Below are positions 1 to 7,505 of a stretch of DNA of 64,000 bases, in pieces. Source of the DNA: Mycobacterium kansasii ATCC 12478 (GTDB lineage: Bacteria; Actinomycetota; Actinomycetes; Mycobacteriales; Mycobacteriaceae). Below the pieces are notes generated by a model. The model made no database searches. It worked only from the letters and a program-made list of their open reading frames with translations, and was not told the origin of the DNA. The DNA is taken from contig NC_022663.1 of assembly GCF_000157895.3 (NCBI RefSeq), forward strand, positions 3,906,001-3,970,000, read 5' to 3'. Each line of letters opens with the position of its first letter. Position 1 is the first letter of the stretch. A program made the translations under genes and the position numbers.

Positions 1-279
1 AACACCCGATTCTGGGCGCCGCTGTCGCTGACCGCCGAACAGAAGCACAGCATCGACGACCCGATCGAGATGGAGAAGGCCGCCGACGCCCTGCCGATCG
101 AGCAGATCGCCAAACGCTGGATCGTGGCCTCCGACCCCGACGAAGCCGTGGAAAAGGTGGGCCAGTACGTGACGTGGGGCCTCAACCACCTGGTGTTCCA
201 CGCGCCCGGGCACGACCAGCTCCGGTTCCTGCAGCTCTTCGAAACGGACCTGGCGCCCCGACTGCGACGGCTGGGCTGA
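1..279 (+). CDS. fgd1: F420-dependent glucose-6-phosphate dehydrogenase, C-terminal part
   Basis: This is the last 92 codons of a gene that begins before the window, ending at TGA 277-279. The enzyme oxidises glucose 6-phosphate to 6-phosphogluconolactone and reduces coenzyme F420, supplying F420H2 in the mycobacterial cytosol. The visible tail (NTRFWAPLSLTAEQKHSIDD, later VTWGLNHLVFHAPGHDQ) matches my memory of the luciferase-like Fgd1 C-terminus, and fgd1 precedes pta in M. tuberculosis as it does here. Only seven bases separate the stop from the pta start, so the two are probably co-transcribed. The F420-binding and catalytic residues lie outside the window. Confidence 0.93.
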   Translation, partial: NTRFWAPLSLTAEQKHSIDDPIEMEKAADALPIEQIAKRWIVASDPDEAVEKVGQYVTWGLNHLVFHAPGHDQLRFLQLFETDLAPRLRRLG

Positions 280-286
280 ACGGCAG

Positions 287-2377
287 GTGTCCTCCAGCTC
301 CCCGGGTACCACTGCGATCTACATCGCTGCGCCCGAACCGGCAAGCGGCAAGGCGACCATCGCGCTGGGGATCCTGCACCGGTTGACGGCGACGGTTGCC
401 AAAGTCGGTGTGTTCCGGCCACTTACGCGGGCATCCGGGGCGCGCGACTATCTCCTGGAGCTGCTGCTCGAGCACACCACCGCCGGCCTGCCCTACGAGC
501 AATGCGTGGGCGTGACCTACCAATACCTGCACGCCGACACCGATACCGCGATCACCGACATCGTCGCCGCGTATCACGCGATGGCGCACAAGTGCGACGC
601 GGTGGTGATCGTCGGCAGCGACTACACCGACGTCGCCACCCCCACCGAACTGTCGGTCAACGCCCGGATCGCGGTCAACCTCGGCGTGCCGGTGTTGTTG
701 GCGGTCAACGCCAAAGGCCGCACCGCCGACCAGGTGGTCAGCGTCGTCGGGGTGTGTCTGGCCGAGCTGTCGGCCCACCACGCACACACCGCGGCGGTGG
801 TGGCCAACCGTTGCGAGCCCGCGGAATTGGCGGCCATCCGCGAAGCGCTGCGCATCGTCGGTCCGCCAAGCTACGCGCTGCCCGAGGAGCCGCTGCTGTC
901 GGCGCCGACGGTGGCCGAATTGGAAAGGGCCGTCGACGGGACGGCGATCAGCGGTGAGGCGCCGCTGCGCAATCGCGAGGTGATGGACGTGCTGGTGGCC
1001 GGGATGACCGCCGATCACGTGCTGGAGCGGCTGGGCGAAGGCATGGCGGTGATCACCCCGGGCGACCGCTCGGACGTGGTGCTCGCCGTCGCCAGCGCCC
1101 ATGCGGCCGAAGGGTTTCCGTCGCTGTCGTGCATCGTGCTCAACGGTGGGTTCGACCTGCATCCGTCGATCGCGGCGCTGGTGTCGGGGCTGCGGCTGAG
1201 GTTGCCGATTATCGCCACCACGTTGGGTACCTACGAGACGGCCAGCGCCGCCGCGGCGGCTCGCGGCCGGCTCACCGCAACCTCGCAGCGCAAGATCGAC
1301 ACCGCGCTGGAGCTGATGGACCGCCACGTCGACACCGCCGATTTGATGACCCACCTTGCCATTCCGATCCCGACCGTGACAACACCGCAGATGTTCACCT
1401 ATGGCTTGCAGCAACGCGCGCGTTCGAACCGCAAACACATCGTGCTTCCCGAGGGCGACGACGACCGCATCCTCAAGTCCGCCGGCCGCCTGCTGCAACG
1501 CGGCATCGCCGAGCTGACGATACTGGGCGACGAGGCCCGGATCCGGGCGCGCGCAGCCGAACTCGGCGTGGATCTGGGCCAGGCAAAGGTGCTCGACCCG
1601 CGTACCAGCCCGCTGTGCGACCACTTCGCCGAGCAATATGCCGAATTGCGGAAGTCGCACGGCATCACCGCCGAGCTGGCACGTGAAATCATGTGTGACG
1701 TATCGTATTTCGGCACCATGCTGGTTTACAATTCCCACGTCGACGGCATGGTGTCCGGAGCTGCCCATACCACCGCGCACACCGTTCGTCCCGCCCTGGA
1801 AATCATCAGAACGGCCCCAGGTATCTCGACGGTGTCCAGCATCTTTCTGATGTGCCTGCCCGATCGGGTGTTGGCCTACGGCGACTGCGCGATCGTGCCG
1901 AACCCGACGCCCGAGCAGTTGGCCGATATCGCGATCTGCTCGGCGCGCACCGCCGCGCAGTTCGGCATCGAACCGCGGGTGGCCATGCTGTCCTACTCCA
2001 CCGGAGCCTCAGGGACCGGAGCCGACGTCGAAAAGGTCAGGGAGGCAACGGAGTTGGTGCGCTCACGGGAGCCGCAGCTGCTGGTGGAGGGGCCCATCCA
2101 ATACGACGCCGCAGTCGACCCCGCGGTCGCGGCCGCCAAGATGCATGATTCGCCGGTGGCCGGCCGGGCGACGGTGCTGATCTTTCCCGACCTCAACACC
2201 GGCAACAACACCTACAAGGCGGTGCAGCGTTCGGCGGGAGCCATCGCGATCGGCCCGGTGCTGCAGGGCCTGCGCAAGCCGGTGAACGATTTGTCGCGCG
2301 GGGCGCTGATCGAGGACATCGTCAACACGGTTGCCATTACCGCGATCCAGGCGCAGGGGATCGGCGATGACCGGTAG
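287..2377 (+). CDS. pta: Phosphate acetyltransferase
   Basis: Pta interconverts acetyl-CoA and acetyl phosphate, the first step of the Pta-AckA acetate pathway in the cytosol. The 696 residues fit the long form of the family. A P-loop NTPase-like region (APEPASGKATIALG, about residues 10-25) lies at the N-terminus, a DRTGG-type regulatory region follows at about 215-325, and the catalytic PTA/PTB domain runs from about 375 to the end, with the conserved stretch VLIFPDLNTGNNTYKAVQRS near residue 630. The start is GTG 287, seven bases after fgd1. The 3' end overlaps ackA by 11 bases, implying translational coupling. Identity is clear from end-to-end resemblance to M. tuberculosis Rv0408. Confidence 0.96.
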   Translation: MSSSSPGTTAIYIAAPEPASGKATIALGILHRLTATVAKVGVFRPLTRASGARDYLLELLLEHTTAGLPYEQCVGVTYQYLHADTDTAITDIVAAYHAMAHKCDAVVIVGSDYTDVATPTELSVNARIAVNLGVPVLLAVNAKGRTADQVVSVVGVCLAELSAHHAHTAAVVANRCEPAELAAIREALRIVGPPSYALPEEPLLSAPTVAELERAVDGTAISGEAPLRNREVMDVLVAGMTADHVLERLGEGMAVITPGDRSDVVLAVASAHAAEGFPSLSCIVLNGGFDLHPSIAALVSGLRLRLPIIATTLGTYETASAAAAARGRLTATSQRKIDTALELMDRHVDTADLMTHLAIPIPTVTTPQMFTYGLQQRARSNRKHIVLPEGDDDRILKSAGRLLQRGIAELTILGDEARIRARAAELGVDLGQAKVLDPRTSPLCDHFAEQYAELRKSHGITAELAREIMCDVSYFGTMLVYNSHVDGMVSGAAHTTAHTVRPALEIIRTAPGISTVSSIFLMCLPDRVLAYGDCAIVPNPTPEQLADIAICSARTAAQFGIEPRVAMLSYSTGASGTGADVEKVREATELVRSREPQLLVEGPIQYDAAVDPAVAAAKMHDSPVAGRATVLIFPDLNTGNNTYKAVQRSAGAIAIGPVLQGLRKPVNDLSRGALIEDIVNTVAITAIQAQGIGDDR

Positions 2378-3539
2378 TCGCCTGGTGCTGGTGCTCAACT
2401 CCGGCTCGTCGTCGCTGAAGTTCCAGTTGATCGATCCCGTGTCGGGTATGTCGCGGGCGGCGGGCAACATCGAGCGGATCGGCGAAGCGTCGTCCTCGGT
2501 CCGCGATCACGACGCCGCGCTGCGTCGTGCTTTCGACATGCTGTCCGAGGACGGCATTGACGTGGCGACCTGTGGCCTGATGGCCGTCGGGCATCGGGTG
2601 GTGCACGGCGGCAAGGACTTTCACCGGCCGACGGTTCTCGACGATGCGGTGGTGGCCCGGCTCGAGGAGCTGTCGGTGTTGGCTCCGCTGCACAACCCGC
2701 CCGCGCTGCTGTGCATCAAGGTGGCGCGCACCATGCTCGGCGATATCCCGCACGTCGCGGTGTTCGACACGGCGTTCTTCCATGACCTGCCCGCCGCGGC
2801 GGCGACCTACGCCATCGACCGCGAGTTGGCCGAGGCGTGGCAGATCCGTCGTTACGGATTTCACGGCACGTCGCACCGCAACGTCAGTGAGCAGGCCGCC
2901 GCCTTCCTGGGCAGACCGTTGGAGACGCTGAATCAGATTGTGCTGCATCTGGGTAACGGTGCGTCGGCGTCGGCGATCGCGGCCGGCCGCCCGGTCGACA
3001 CCTCCATGGGCCTCACTCCCCTGGAGGGTCTGGTGATGGGTACCCGCAGCGGTGACGTCGACCCGAGCATCATGTGGTACCTGTGGCGCACCGCGAACAT
3101 GGGTGTGGACGAGATCGAGTCGATGCTCAACCACCGCTCCGGTATCTTGGGCCTGGCCGGTGAACGCGACTTCCGGCGGTTGCACCAGTTGATCGAACAG
3201 GGCGACCTTGCAGCAAGATTGGCTTACGACGTATTCATCCACCGGTTACGCAAGTACATCGGTGCTTACCTGGCCGTGCTCGGCCACACCGACGCGCTGA
3301 CCTTCACCGCAGGCATCGGCGAGCACGATGCCGCGGTGCGTCGTGACGCGTTGGCCGGACTGGGTGAGCTTGGCCTCGAACTCGACGCGGGACGCAACGC
3401 CGCTCCGGCGGGCGGGGCCCGGCAGATCTCGACGGACGACTCGCCGATTGCGGTACTGGTGATCCCCACCAACGAGGAATTGGCAATCGCCCGGGACTGC
3501 TTACAGGAAACCCAGGCTGGTCCGGCCGGTTCCGACTGA
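2367..3539 (+). CDS. ackA: Acetate kinase
   Basis: AckA transfers phosphate between acetyl phosphate/ADP and acetate/ATP, completing the acetate pathway begun by Pta. The start is ATG 2367, inside the last codons of pta; it gives 390 residues and begins at once with the family signature VLVLNSGSSSLKF. Further ASKHA-fold motifs are HGTSHR, HLGNGASAS, the catalytic-arginine stretch GTRSGDVDPS, GIGEH and the C-terminal TNEELAIARD. An in-frame codon at 2331 would only add residues translated inside pta, so it was not used. The last 39 bases overlap the 3' end of the convergent DUF1501 gene, so the two transcripts must be complementary at their ends. Confidence 0.95.
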   Translation: MTGSRLVLVLNSGSSSLKFQLIDPVSGMSRAAGNIERIGEASSSVRDHDAALRRAFDMLSEDGIDVATCGLMAVGHRVVHGGKDFHRPTVLDDAVVARLEELSVLAPLHNPPALLCIKVARTMLGDIPHVAVFDTAFFHDLPAAAATYAIDRELAEAWQIRRYGFHGTSHRNVSEQAAAFLGRPLETLNQIVLHLGNGASASAIAAGRPVDTSMGLTPLEGLVMGTRSGDVDPSIMWYLWRTANMGVDEIESMLNHRSGILGLAGERDFRRLHQLIEQGDLAARLAYDVFIHRLRKYIGAYLAVLGHTDALTFTAGIGEHDAAVRRDALAGLGELGLELDAGRNAAPAGGARQISTDDSPIAVLVIPTNEELAIARDCLQETQAGPAGSD

Positions 3540-4682
3540 TGGTGTCGGGTCGGTTGCCAGCGTATGCACCAGCAGCTCGTGGTAGATGTCGCGAAAGTCG
3601 GTGGTGGACTTGAGGTCTCCGCGGTCGAGGTCGGTGAGACTGGGCTCGTCGCCGTAGTAGCCGCCGTTGACGGGGACCCCCGCGACGAATACCGGCCCGG
3701 CCGTGCCGTGATCGGTGCCCTGCGAAGCGTTGGCAGCCACCCTGCGGCCGAACTCCGAATACGCCAGTATGACGATGTTGCGGCCGCAGCGATCACCGGC
3801 CATCTCCCGCAGGAACCCGGTGACGGCTTCGTCGAACGTCTGCAACAGCCGTTGCTGTGTGTCGCGTTCGTCGGCGTGGGTGTCGAATCCGCCGAGCTGC
3901 ACGGTGTAGACGCGGGCCGGCACCCGCCCCTTGACCGCCGCGGCCACCATGTTCAGCTGGGTGGCCAGCGAATTATGGGAGCCGTCCGTCTTGATGGACG
4001 CGAACGCCGCGTCGGTGGTGCGCGCGTCGCGATAGGACCTGGAAACCGCCGCCATCGCCGGGGTGTCGTCCGGGTCGGTCGCACTCAGCGCCTGCATCGT
4101 CGCGTCGAACCTGTCGTTGGCTTGCGTCGCTGGGTTGGTGGAAAGCGCTGCGGCGGTATGCTTTTCGCCAACCGCCAGCGGGGGCAGGACGGCGCCGATG
4201 TTGACTGCCCGCAGCGGGTCGTCTCCGGTGGCGTCGAGCCAGCGGCCGATCCAGCCCGTCGAAGCCGGTTCGGCCGGCGATGCGGTCTGCCAGATGTCCA
4301 TGGAGCGGAAGTGGCTATGGTCGGGCTTCGGGTAGCCGACGCCGCGCACGATCGCCAGTTGCCGTTGCTGCCAAAGTTGGGTCAGACCCCGCAGTCCCGG
4401 ATTGAGTCCCAGCTGCGCGTCGAGCTGCACGACATCGCCTGCAGTGTAGGCGAGTTCGGGACGTGCGTCGTGATATGCGTTGTCGGCGTAGGGAATTACG
4501 GTGTTGATCCCGTCGTTGCCGCCGTAGAGCGTGACGATGACCAGCACGCCGGCGTCGTCGGGCAGCGGACGGTCGTGGGCCGCGTGCTGCAGATCGCGCC
4601 AGCTGACCGCCACCGCTCCGGAGAGCAGACCGGCCGCGCCGGCGCCGGCACTGGCGATCAGGAATCTGCGGCGGTTGATCAT
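3501..4682 (-). CDS. Tat-exported DUF1501 family protein
   Basis: This is a 393-residue protein of the DUF1501 family, which has an alkaline-phosphatase/sulfatase-like fold and no firmly established reaction. It starts MINRRRFLIASAGAGAAGLL: the twin-arginine motif followed by a hydrophobic stretch predicts folded export by the Tat pathway. Family motifs are LYGGNDGINTVIPY, the DHSHFRSMDIWQT segment, GGFDTHADE and YSEFGRRVAANASQGTDHGT. The start ATG 4682 overlaps the stop of the upstream DUF1800 gene (ATGA), the usual DUF1800-DUF1501 pairing. A longer open frame runs upstream but only as antisense of that partner. This pair is absent between ackA and pknG in M. tuberculosis as I recall it. Confidence 0.87.
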   Translation of the reverse strand: MINRRRFLIASAGAGAAGLLSGAVAVSWRDLQHAAHDRPLPDDAGVLVIVTLYGGNDGINTVIPYADNAYHDARPELAYTAGDVVQLDAQLGLNPGLRGLTQLWQQRQLAIVRGVGYPKPDHSHFRSMDIWQTASPAEPASTGWIGRWLDATGDDPLRAVNIGAVLPPLAVGEKHTAAALSTNPATQANDRFDATMQALSATDPDDTPAMAAVSRSYRDARTTDAAFASIKTDGSHNSLATQLNMVAAAVKGRVPARVYTVQLGGFDTHADERDTQQRLLQTFDEAVTGFLREMAGDRCGRNIVILAYSEFGRRVAANASQGTDHGTAGPVFVAGVPVNGGYYGDEPSLTDLDRGDLKSTTDFRDIYHELLVHTLATDPTPSVGTGRTSLGFL

Positions 4683-5989
4683 GACGTCAGGTACTCCGGT
4701 GTGTTGACGGCGGCGGCGACCAACTGGGGCGGTCGGCGTACCAGCGGGGCCAGCGCACGGGCGCTGCGGTCCGACCATGCACCCACGCCGATCAGGTAGC
4801 CCACGGCATCGATCCGGTCTTGCGCCGCGGTGTTTTCGACTGTTGACAGGTCGGCCGTGTTTGCCAGGTGGAGGGCGGTGCGCAGTCGCGTCCCGGCGGA
4901 CGCGGTGGACAGCCACACCTGGCCCTTCGGCCAGCCGCCGACGTCCGGCGGAAAGAATGGCCGCTGTCCCAGCACCTTGAGTGTCGTCTCGATCAGTTTG
5001 AGGTGGTTGTCGATGGGGACCCGAAGCGACCGGATGACGCCCACCAGCCATTCGACCGGGGTGGTGACGACCGTTGCCCGGCCCCCGGTGAACTCCTCGT
5101 CGGTGAGGACGGCGCGGGTGAGGGCGCGCAGGTCGCGGTTGGGGCCGTAGGCGCTGACCAGCCGGTCGAGCACCGCCGGGGGCGGCGGTTCGTCGGCGGC
5201 CAGCTGCTGCCACAACCGGCCCGCGACGTGCTGCGCGGACTTCGGCTGGGCGAGCACGGCGTCGCAGAACCCGGCGGCGTCGAAGTTGCCGGTGGCCCCG
5301 AACAGCGTCTTGGCGGTGAAGTCGTGGCGCCTGGGCAGCATCATGGTGTGGCCGCCGGTGCCGATCACCCATCCGGTCAGGGCGCGAGCACCGGCGCGTA
5401 CGTCGTCCTCGGTGTAGCCGTTGCCGTGGCCCAGCGCGAACAGCTCCATGAACTCCCGAGCCAGGTTCTCGTTTGCGGCCTTGGCGGTATTGCTCTGCCC
5501 GTCCAGCCAGCGCAGCATCGCGGCGTCGGTGAGCATGGCATAGGCCAGCGTGCGGAAGTCGCCCAGTGCCAGGGTGCGCAGCTTCTGGTTTTGCGCCGCC
5601 AGATATGCCGGGACCCGGACCTTTCGCGCCGAAGTGGCAAAGTGGTTGTGCCACAACAGGGTCAGCTTCTCGCGTAGCGGCTGCCGGACGGCGACCATGC
5701 GGCGCAGCCACCATCCGGTAAGCACGGCCTGTTGCTCGGCCAACTCGCGCTTGAACTCTTCTCGCATCGCCGGTGTTGCCTTCTTGGCCCGGGGCCGCGG
5801 CGTGGGCAGTACCGGCATCGGGGTTTCTCGCGCGCCCGGGTCCGCGTCGGGGTCGGCGGCCAGGATGTCGTCGAGGTGGGCCGGCCAGTCTTGACCAGCC
5901 ACCGCGTCCACCTCGCGGCCGCTCGCCCCGAACCCGGCCCGACGTAGGACTCGGGCCGTGGTGATCCACCGCGCGGATTGCCCGGCCAT
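4679..5989 (-). CDS. DUF1800 family protein
   Basis: This 436-residue protein belongs to the DUF1800 family, almost always encoded next to DUF1501 proteins. The function is unknown; the pair is suspected to act on an extracytoplasmic substrate. Diagnostic segments are LTLLWHNHFATSARKV, the core NENLAREFMELFALG followed by YTEDDV and ARALTGW, and the C-terminal region FFPPDVGGWPKGQVWLST. No signal peptide is visible at the ATG 5989 start. Its stop overlaps the DUF1501 start by four bases, so the two are translated as a unit. The upstream 216 bases to the divergent gene at 6206 presumably hold both promoters. Confidence 0.87.
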   Translation of the reverse strand: MAGQSARWITTARVLRRAGFGASGREVDAVAGQDWPAHLDDILAADPDADPGARETPMPVLPTPRPRAKKATPAMREEFKRELAEQQAVLTGWWLRRMVAVRQPLREKLTLLWHNHFATSARKVRVPAYLAAQNQKLRTLALGDFRTLAYAMLTDAAMLRWLDGQSNTAKAANENLAREFMELFALGHGNGYTEDDVRAGARALTGWVIGTGGHTMMLPRRHDFTAKTLFGATGNFDAAGFCDAVLAQPKSAQHVAGRLWQQLAADEPPPPAVLDRLVSAYGPNRDLRALTRAVLTDEEFTGGRATVVTTPVEWLVGVIRSLRVPIDNHLKLIETTLKVLGQRPFFPPDVGGWPKGQVWLSTASAGTRLRTALHLANTADLSTVENTAAQDRIDAVGYLIGVGAWSDRSARALAPLVRRPPQLVAAAVNTPEYLTS

Positions 5990-6205
5990 GCGATAACTGT
6001 GGCGGGTGAAGCTGTGTTTTCGCTATGTGCGGCGGTGGTGTCGCTGGCGTCGAGCGTGCGGTGACGGCTCTCAGTGTGAGACCACGCAGGGATTCAGGCG
6101 GTGATACCCGCCGTACACGCTCACTCGCGGCCGTGGATGCACTCGATTCCAAGCCTGTGGAAATCGGTAATCACGGTTGGCGGTCTGCGTGCCAATCTTG
6201 CCCGC

Positions 6206-7063
6206 ATGTGGGATTCGCAAGCGCCGTTCCTCGGCAGCGAGGCACTGGCGTGTAGAGCATTGACCCGGCATCAACTGCGCACGCACTACCGCGCCGTATT
6301 GCCGAATGTCTACCTGTCGCGACGGGCGCAGGTGTCGCTGGAACAGCGGATAGCTGCTGCGTGGCTGTGGTCGCGGGGTTCGGCCGTAATCGCGGGTGCG
6401 GCGGCTGCGGCGTTGCACGGCGCCAAGTGGATTCCCGACGACTTCCCTGTAGAGCTGATATGTCGAAACTCCCGGCCGCCGCACGGTGTGCTGACGCGGC
6501 GCGACGTTCTGGGCGACGGAGAAATACAGACCGTCGACGGGCGCGCAGTCACCACACCCGAGCGCACCGCCTTCGACATTGGCCGTCGCGGAGCGGTCCG
6601 CTCAGCTGTGGTCCGGCTGGACGCGCTGGCCCGGGCGACGGGTTTCAAGGTCGACGATGTGCTGTGCGTCGCCGCCCGTCATCCCGGGGCGCGCGGCGTG
6701 CGGCAGCTGGAGATCGCGTTGGAGCTCGTCGACTCCGGCGCGCAGTCACCCAGGGAAAGCTATCTGCGGCTACTACTGATCGATGCCGGATTTCCGCGGC
6801 CGCGGAGCCAGATAGCCGTATCGGGCGCGGATGGCATGCCGATCGCGTATCTCGACCTTGGCTGGGAAGACTATATGGTCGCCGTCGAGTACGACGGCGA
6901 CCATCATCAACGAGACCGCCAGCAGTATGTCAAGGACATTCGCCGCATCGAGATGCTCGAGCAGCTGGGGTGGATCGTCATCCGGGTGGTCGCCGAGGAT
7001 CGCCCCGCAGACATCCTGCGTCGCGTACAGGCGGCGATGGCGGAGCGGAGTTCGATTGTCTAA
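6206..7063 (+). CDS. DUF559-domain protein with AbiEi-like N-terminus
   Basis: The predicted product has 285 residues with an N-terminal part resembling the AbiEi-type winged-helix region of actinobacterial proteins (LTRHQLRTHYRAVLPNVYLS) and a C-terminal DUF559/Vsr-like PD-(D/E)XK nuclease fold. The nuclease-like core is AYLDLGWEDYMVAVEYDGDH, with D and E-x-D spaced as in this superfamily, followed by a block ending LGWIVIRV. ATG 6206 was chosen because family members usually begin just before the GSEALA-like motif; in-frame starts at 6101 and 6134 would add unconserved residues. Substrate and role are unknown: it could be a nuclease of a defence or toxin system, or a mobile-DNA remnant. It stands alone between divergent and convergent neighbours. 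Confidence 0.75.
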   Translation: MWDSQAPFLGSEALACRALTRHQLRTHYRAVLPNVYLSRRAQVSLEQRIAAAWLWSRGSAVIAGAAAAALHGAKWIPDDFPVELICRNSRPPHGVLTRRDVLGDGEIQTVDGRAVTTPERTAFDIGRRGAVRSAVVRLDALARATGFKVDDVLCVAARHPGARGVRQLEIALELVDSGAQSPRESYLRLLLIDAGFPRPRSQIAVSGADGMPIAYLDLGWEDYMVAVEYDGDHHQRDRQQYVKDIRRIEMLEQLGWIVIRVVAEDRPADILRRVQAAMAERSSIV

Positions 7064-7120
7064 CAAGGGTTTACCGCGGGTGCCGGATTAAGTCTTGTTG
7101 GTTAGCAGTGGGTTTACCTG

Positions 7121-7280
7121 GGTGGTGTGGCGTGTAGTGCGAGTTGACGTCGATGGAGTGCAGTTTGATTGTGTGGCAGTGGTTTCCAGTGTGCATTTAT
7201 GGCGGTGTGACGTGTAGGGCGAGCATTTGCCGATGGAGTGCAGTTTGGTTGTGTAGCAGTGGTTTCCAGTGTGCATCTAT
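7121..7280. repeat. 80-base tandem duplication
   Basis: Bases 7121-7200 and 7201-7280 are two near-identical copies in direct orientation. Landmark strings such as cgatggagtgcagtttg and ggtttccagtgtgcat recur exactly 80 bases apart, with scattered substitutions. A weaker partial match (gttagcagtgggtttacc) before 7121 suggests an older third copy. No gene is apparent in it. Confidence 0.85.
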
Positions 7281-7327
7281 GGCATCGACATTGCATCCTG
7301 GGCGGTAATTGGGCGATCCTTCCGCCC

Positions 7328-7469
7328 TGGCTGCACGCTCGACGCCGTGGCTGCACACTCGACGCCCTGGCTGCACACTCGACGCCGTGGCTGCACACTC
7401 GACGCCGCGTCGAACACGCTCGACGCCGCGTCGAACACGCTCGACGCCTCGTCGAACACGCTCGACGCC
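7328..7469. repeat. VNTR-like array: four 20-mers then three palindromic 21-mers
   Basis: Four 20-base units of the form tggctgcacactcgacgccg occupy 7328-7407. Three 21-base units built on gcgtcgaacacgctcgacgc follow at 7407-7469. Both unit types share ctcgacgcc. Each 21-mer is a dyad, gcgtcga-acacgc-tcgacgc, with seven-base arms around a six-base loop (six-base arms in the last copy), so three hairpins stand in a row. The array sits just past the pknG stop and could fold in transcripts from either strand. Confidence 0.85.
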
Positions 7470-7505
7470 GCGCACGCGTAACGCCCAAATACCCCTAACC
7501 CCAAC

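Larger units (their letters stand above)
7064..7505. other. Gene-free repeat-rich spacer between convergent genes
   Basis: This 442-base stretch lies between the 3' ends of the DUF559 gene and pknG. I see no credible coding region: the open frames are low-complexity products of tandem repeats. It holds an 80-base tandem duplication (7121-7280) and a separate array of 20- and 21-base units (7328-7469), the latter containing hairpins. It looks less GC-rich than its surroundings in its first half. The hairpin array is well placed to stop transcription from either side. Confidence 0.8.

Noticed and set aside
182..1780. 532-codon minus-strand frame opposite pta
   Set aside because: It is an Arg/His/Gly-rich antisense shadow typical of GC-rich DNA. 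The plus-strand pta is unmistakable.
3564..4799. 411-codon plus-strand frame opposite the DUF1501 gene
   Set aside because: Composition is that of an antisense shadow and no motif is present, whereas the minus strand encodes a coherent Tat-exported protein.
7328..7469. CRISPR-like array downstream of pknG
   Set aside because: Units are directly adjacent without unique spacers, change period from 20 to 21 bases, and no cas genes are near. It is a tandem repeat.
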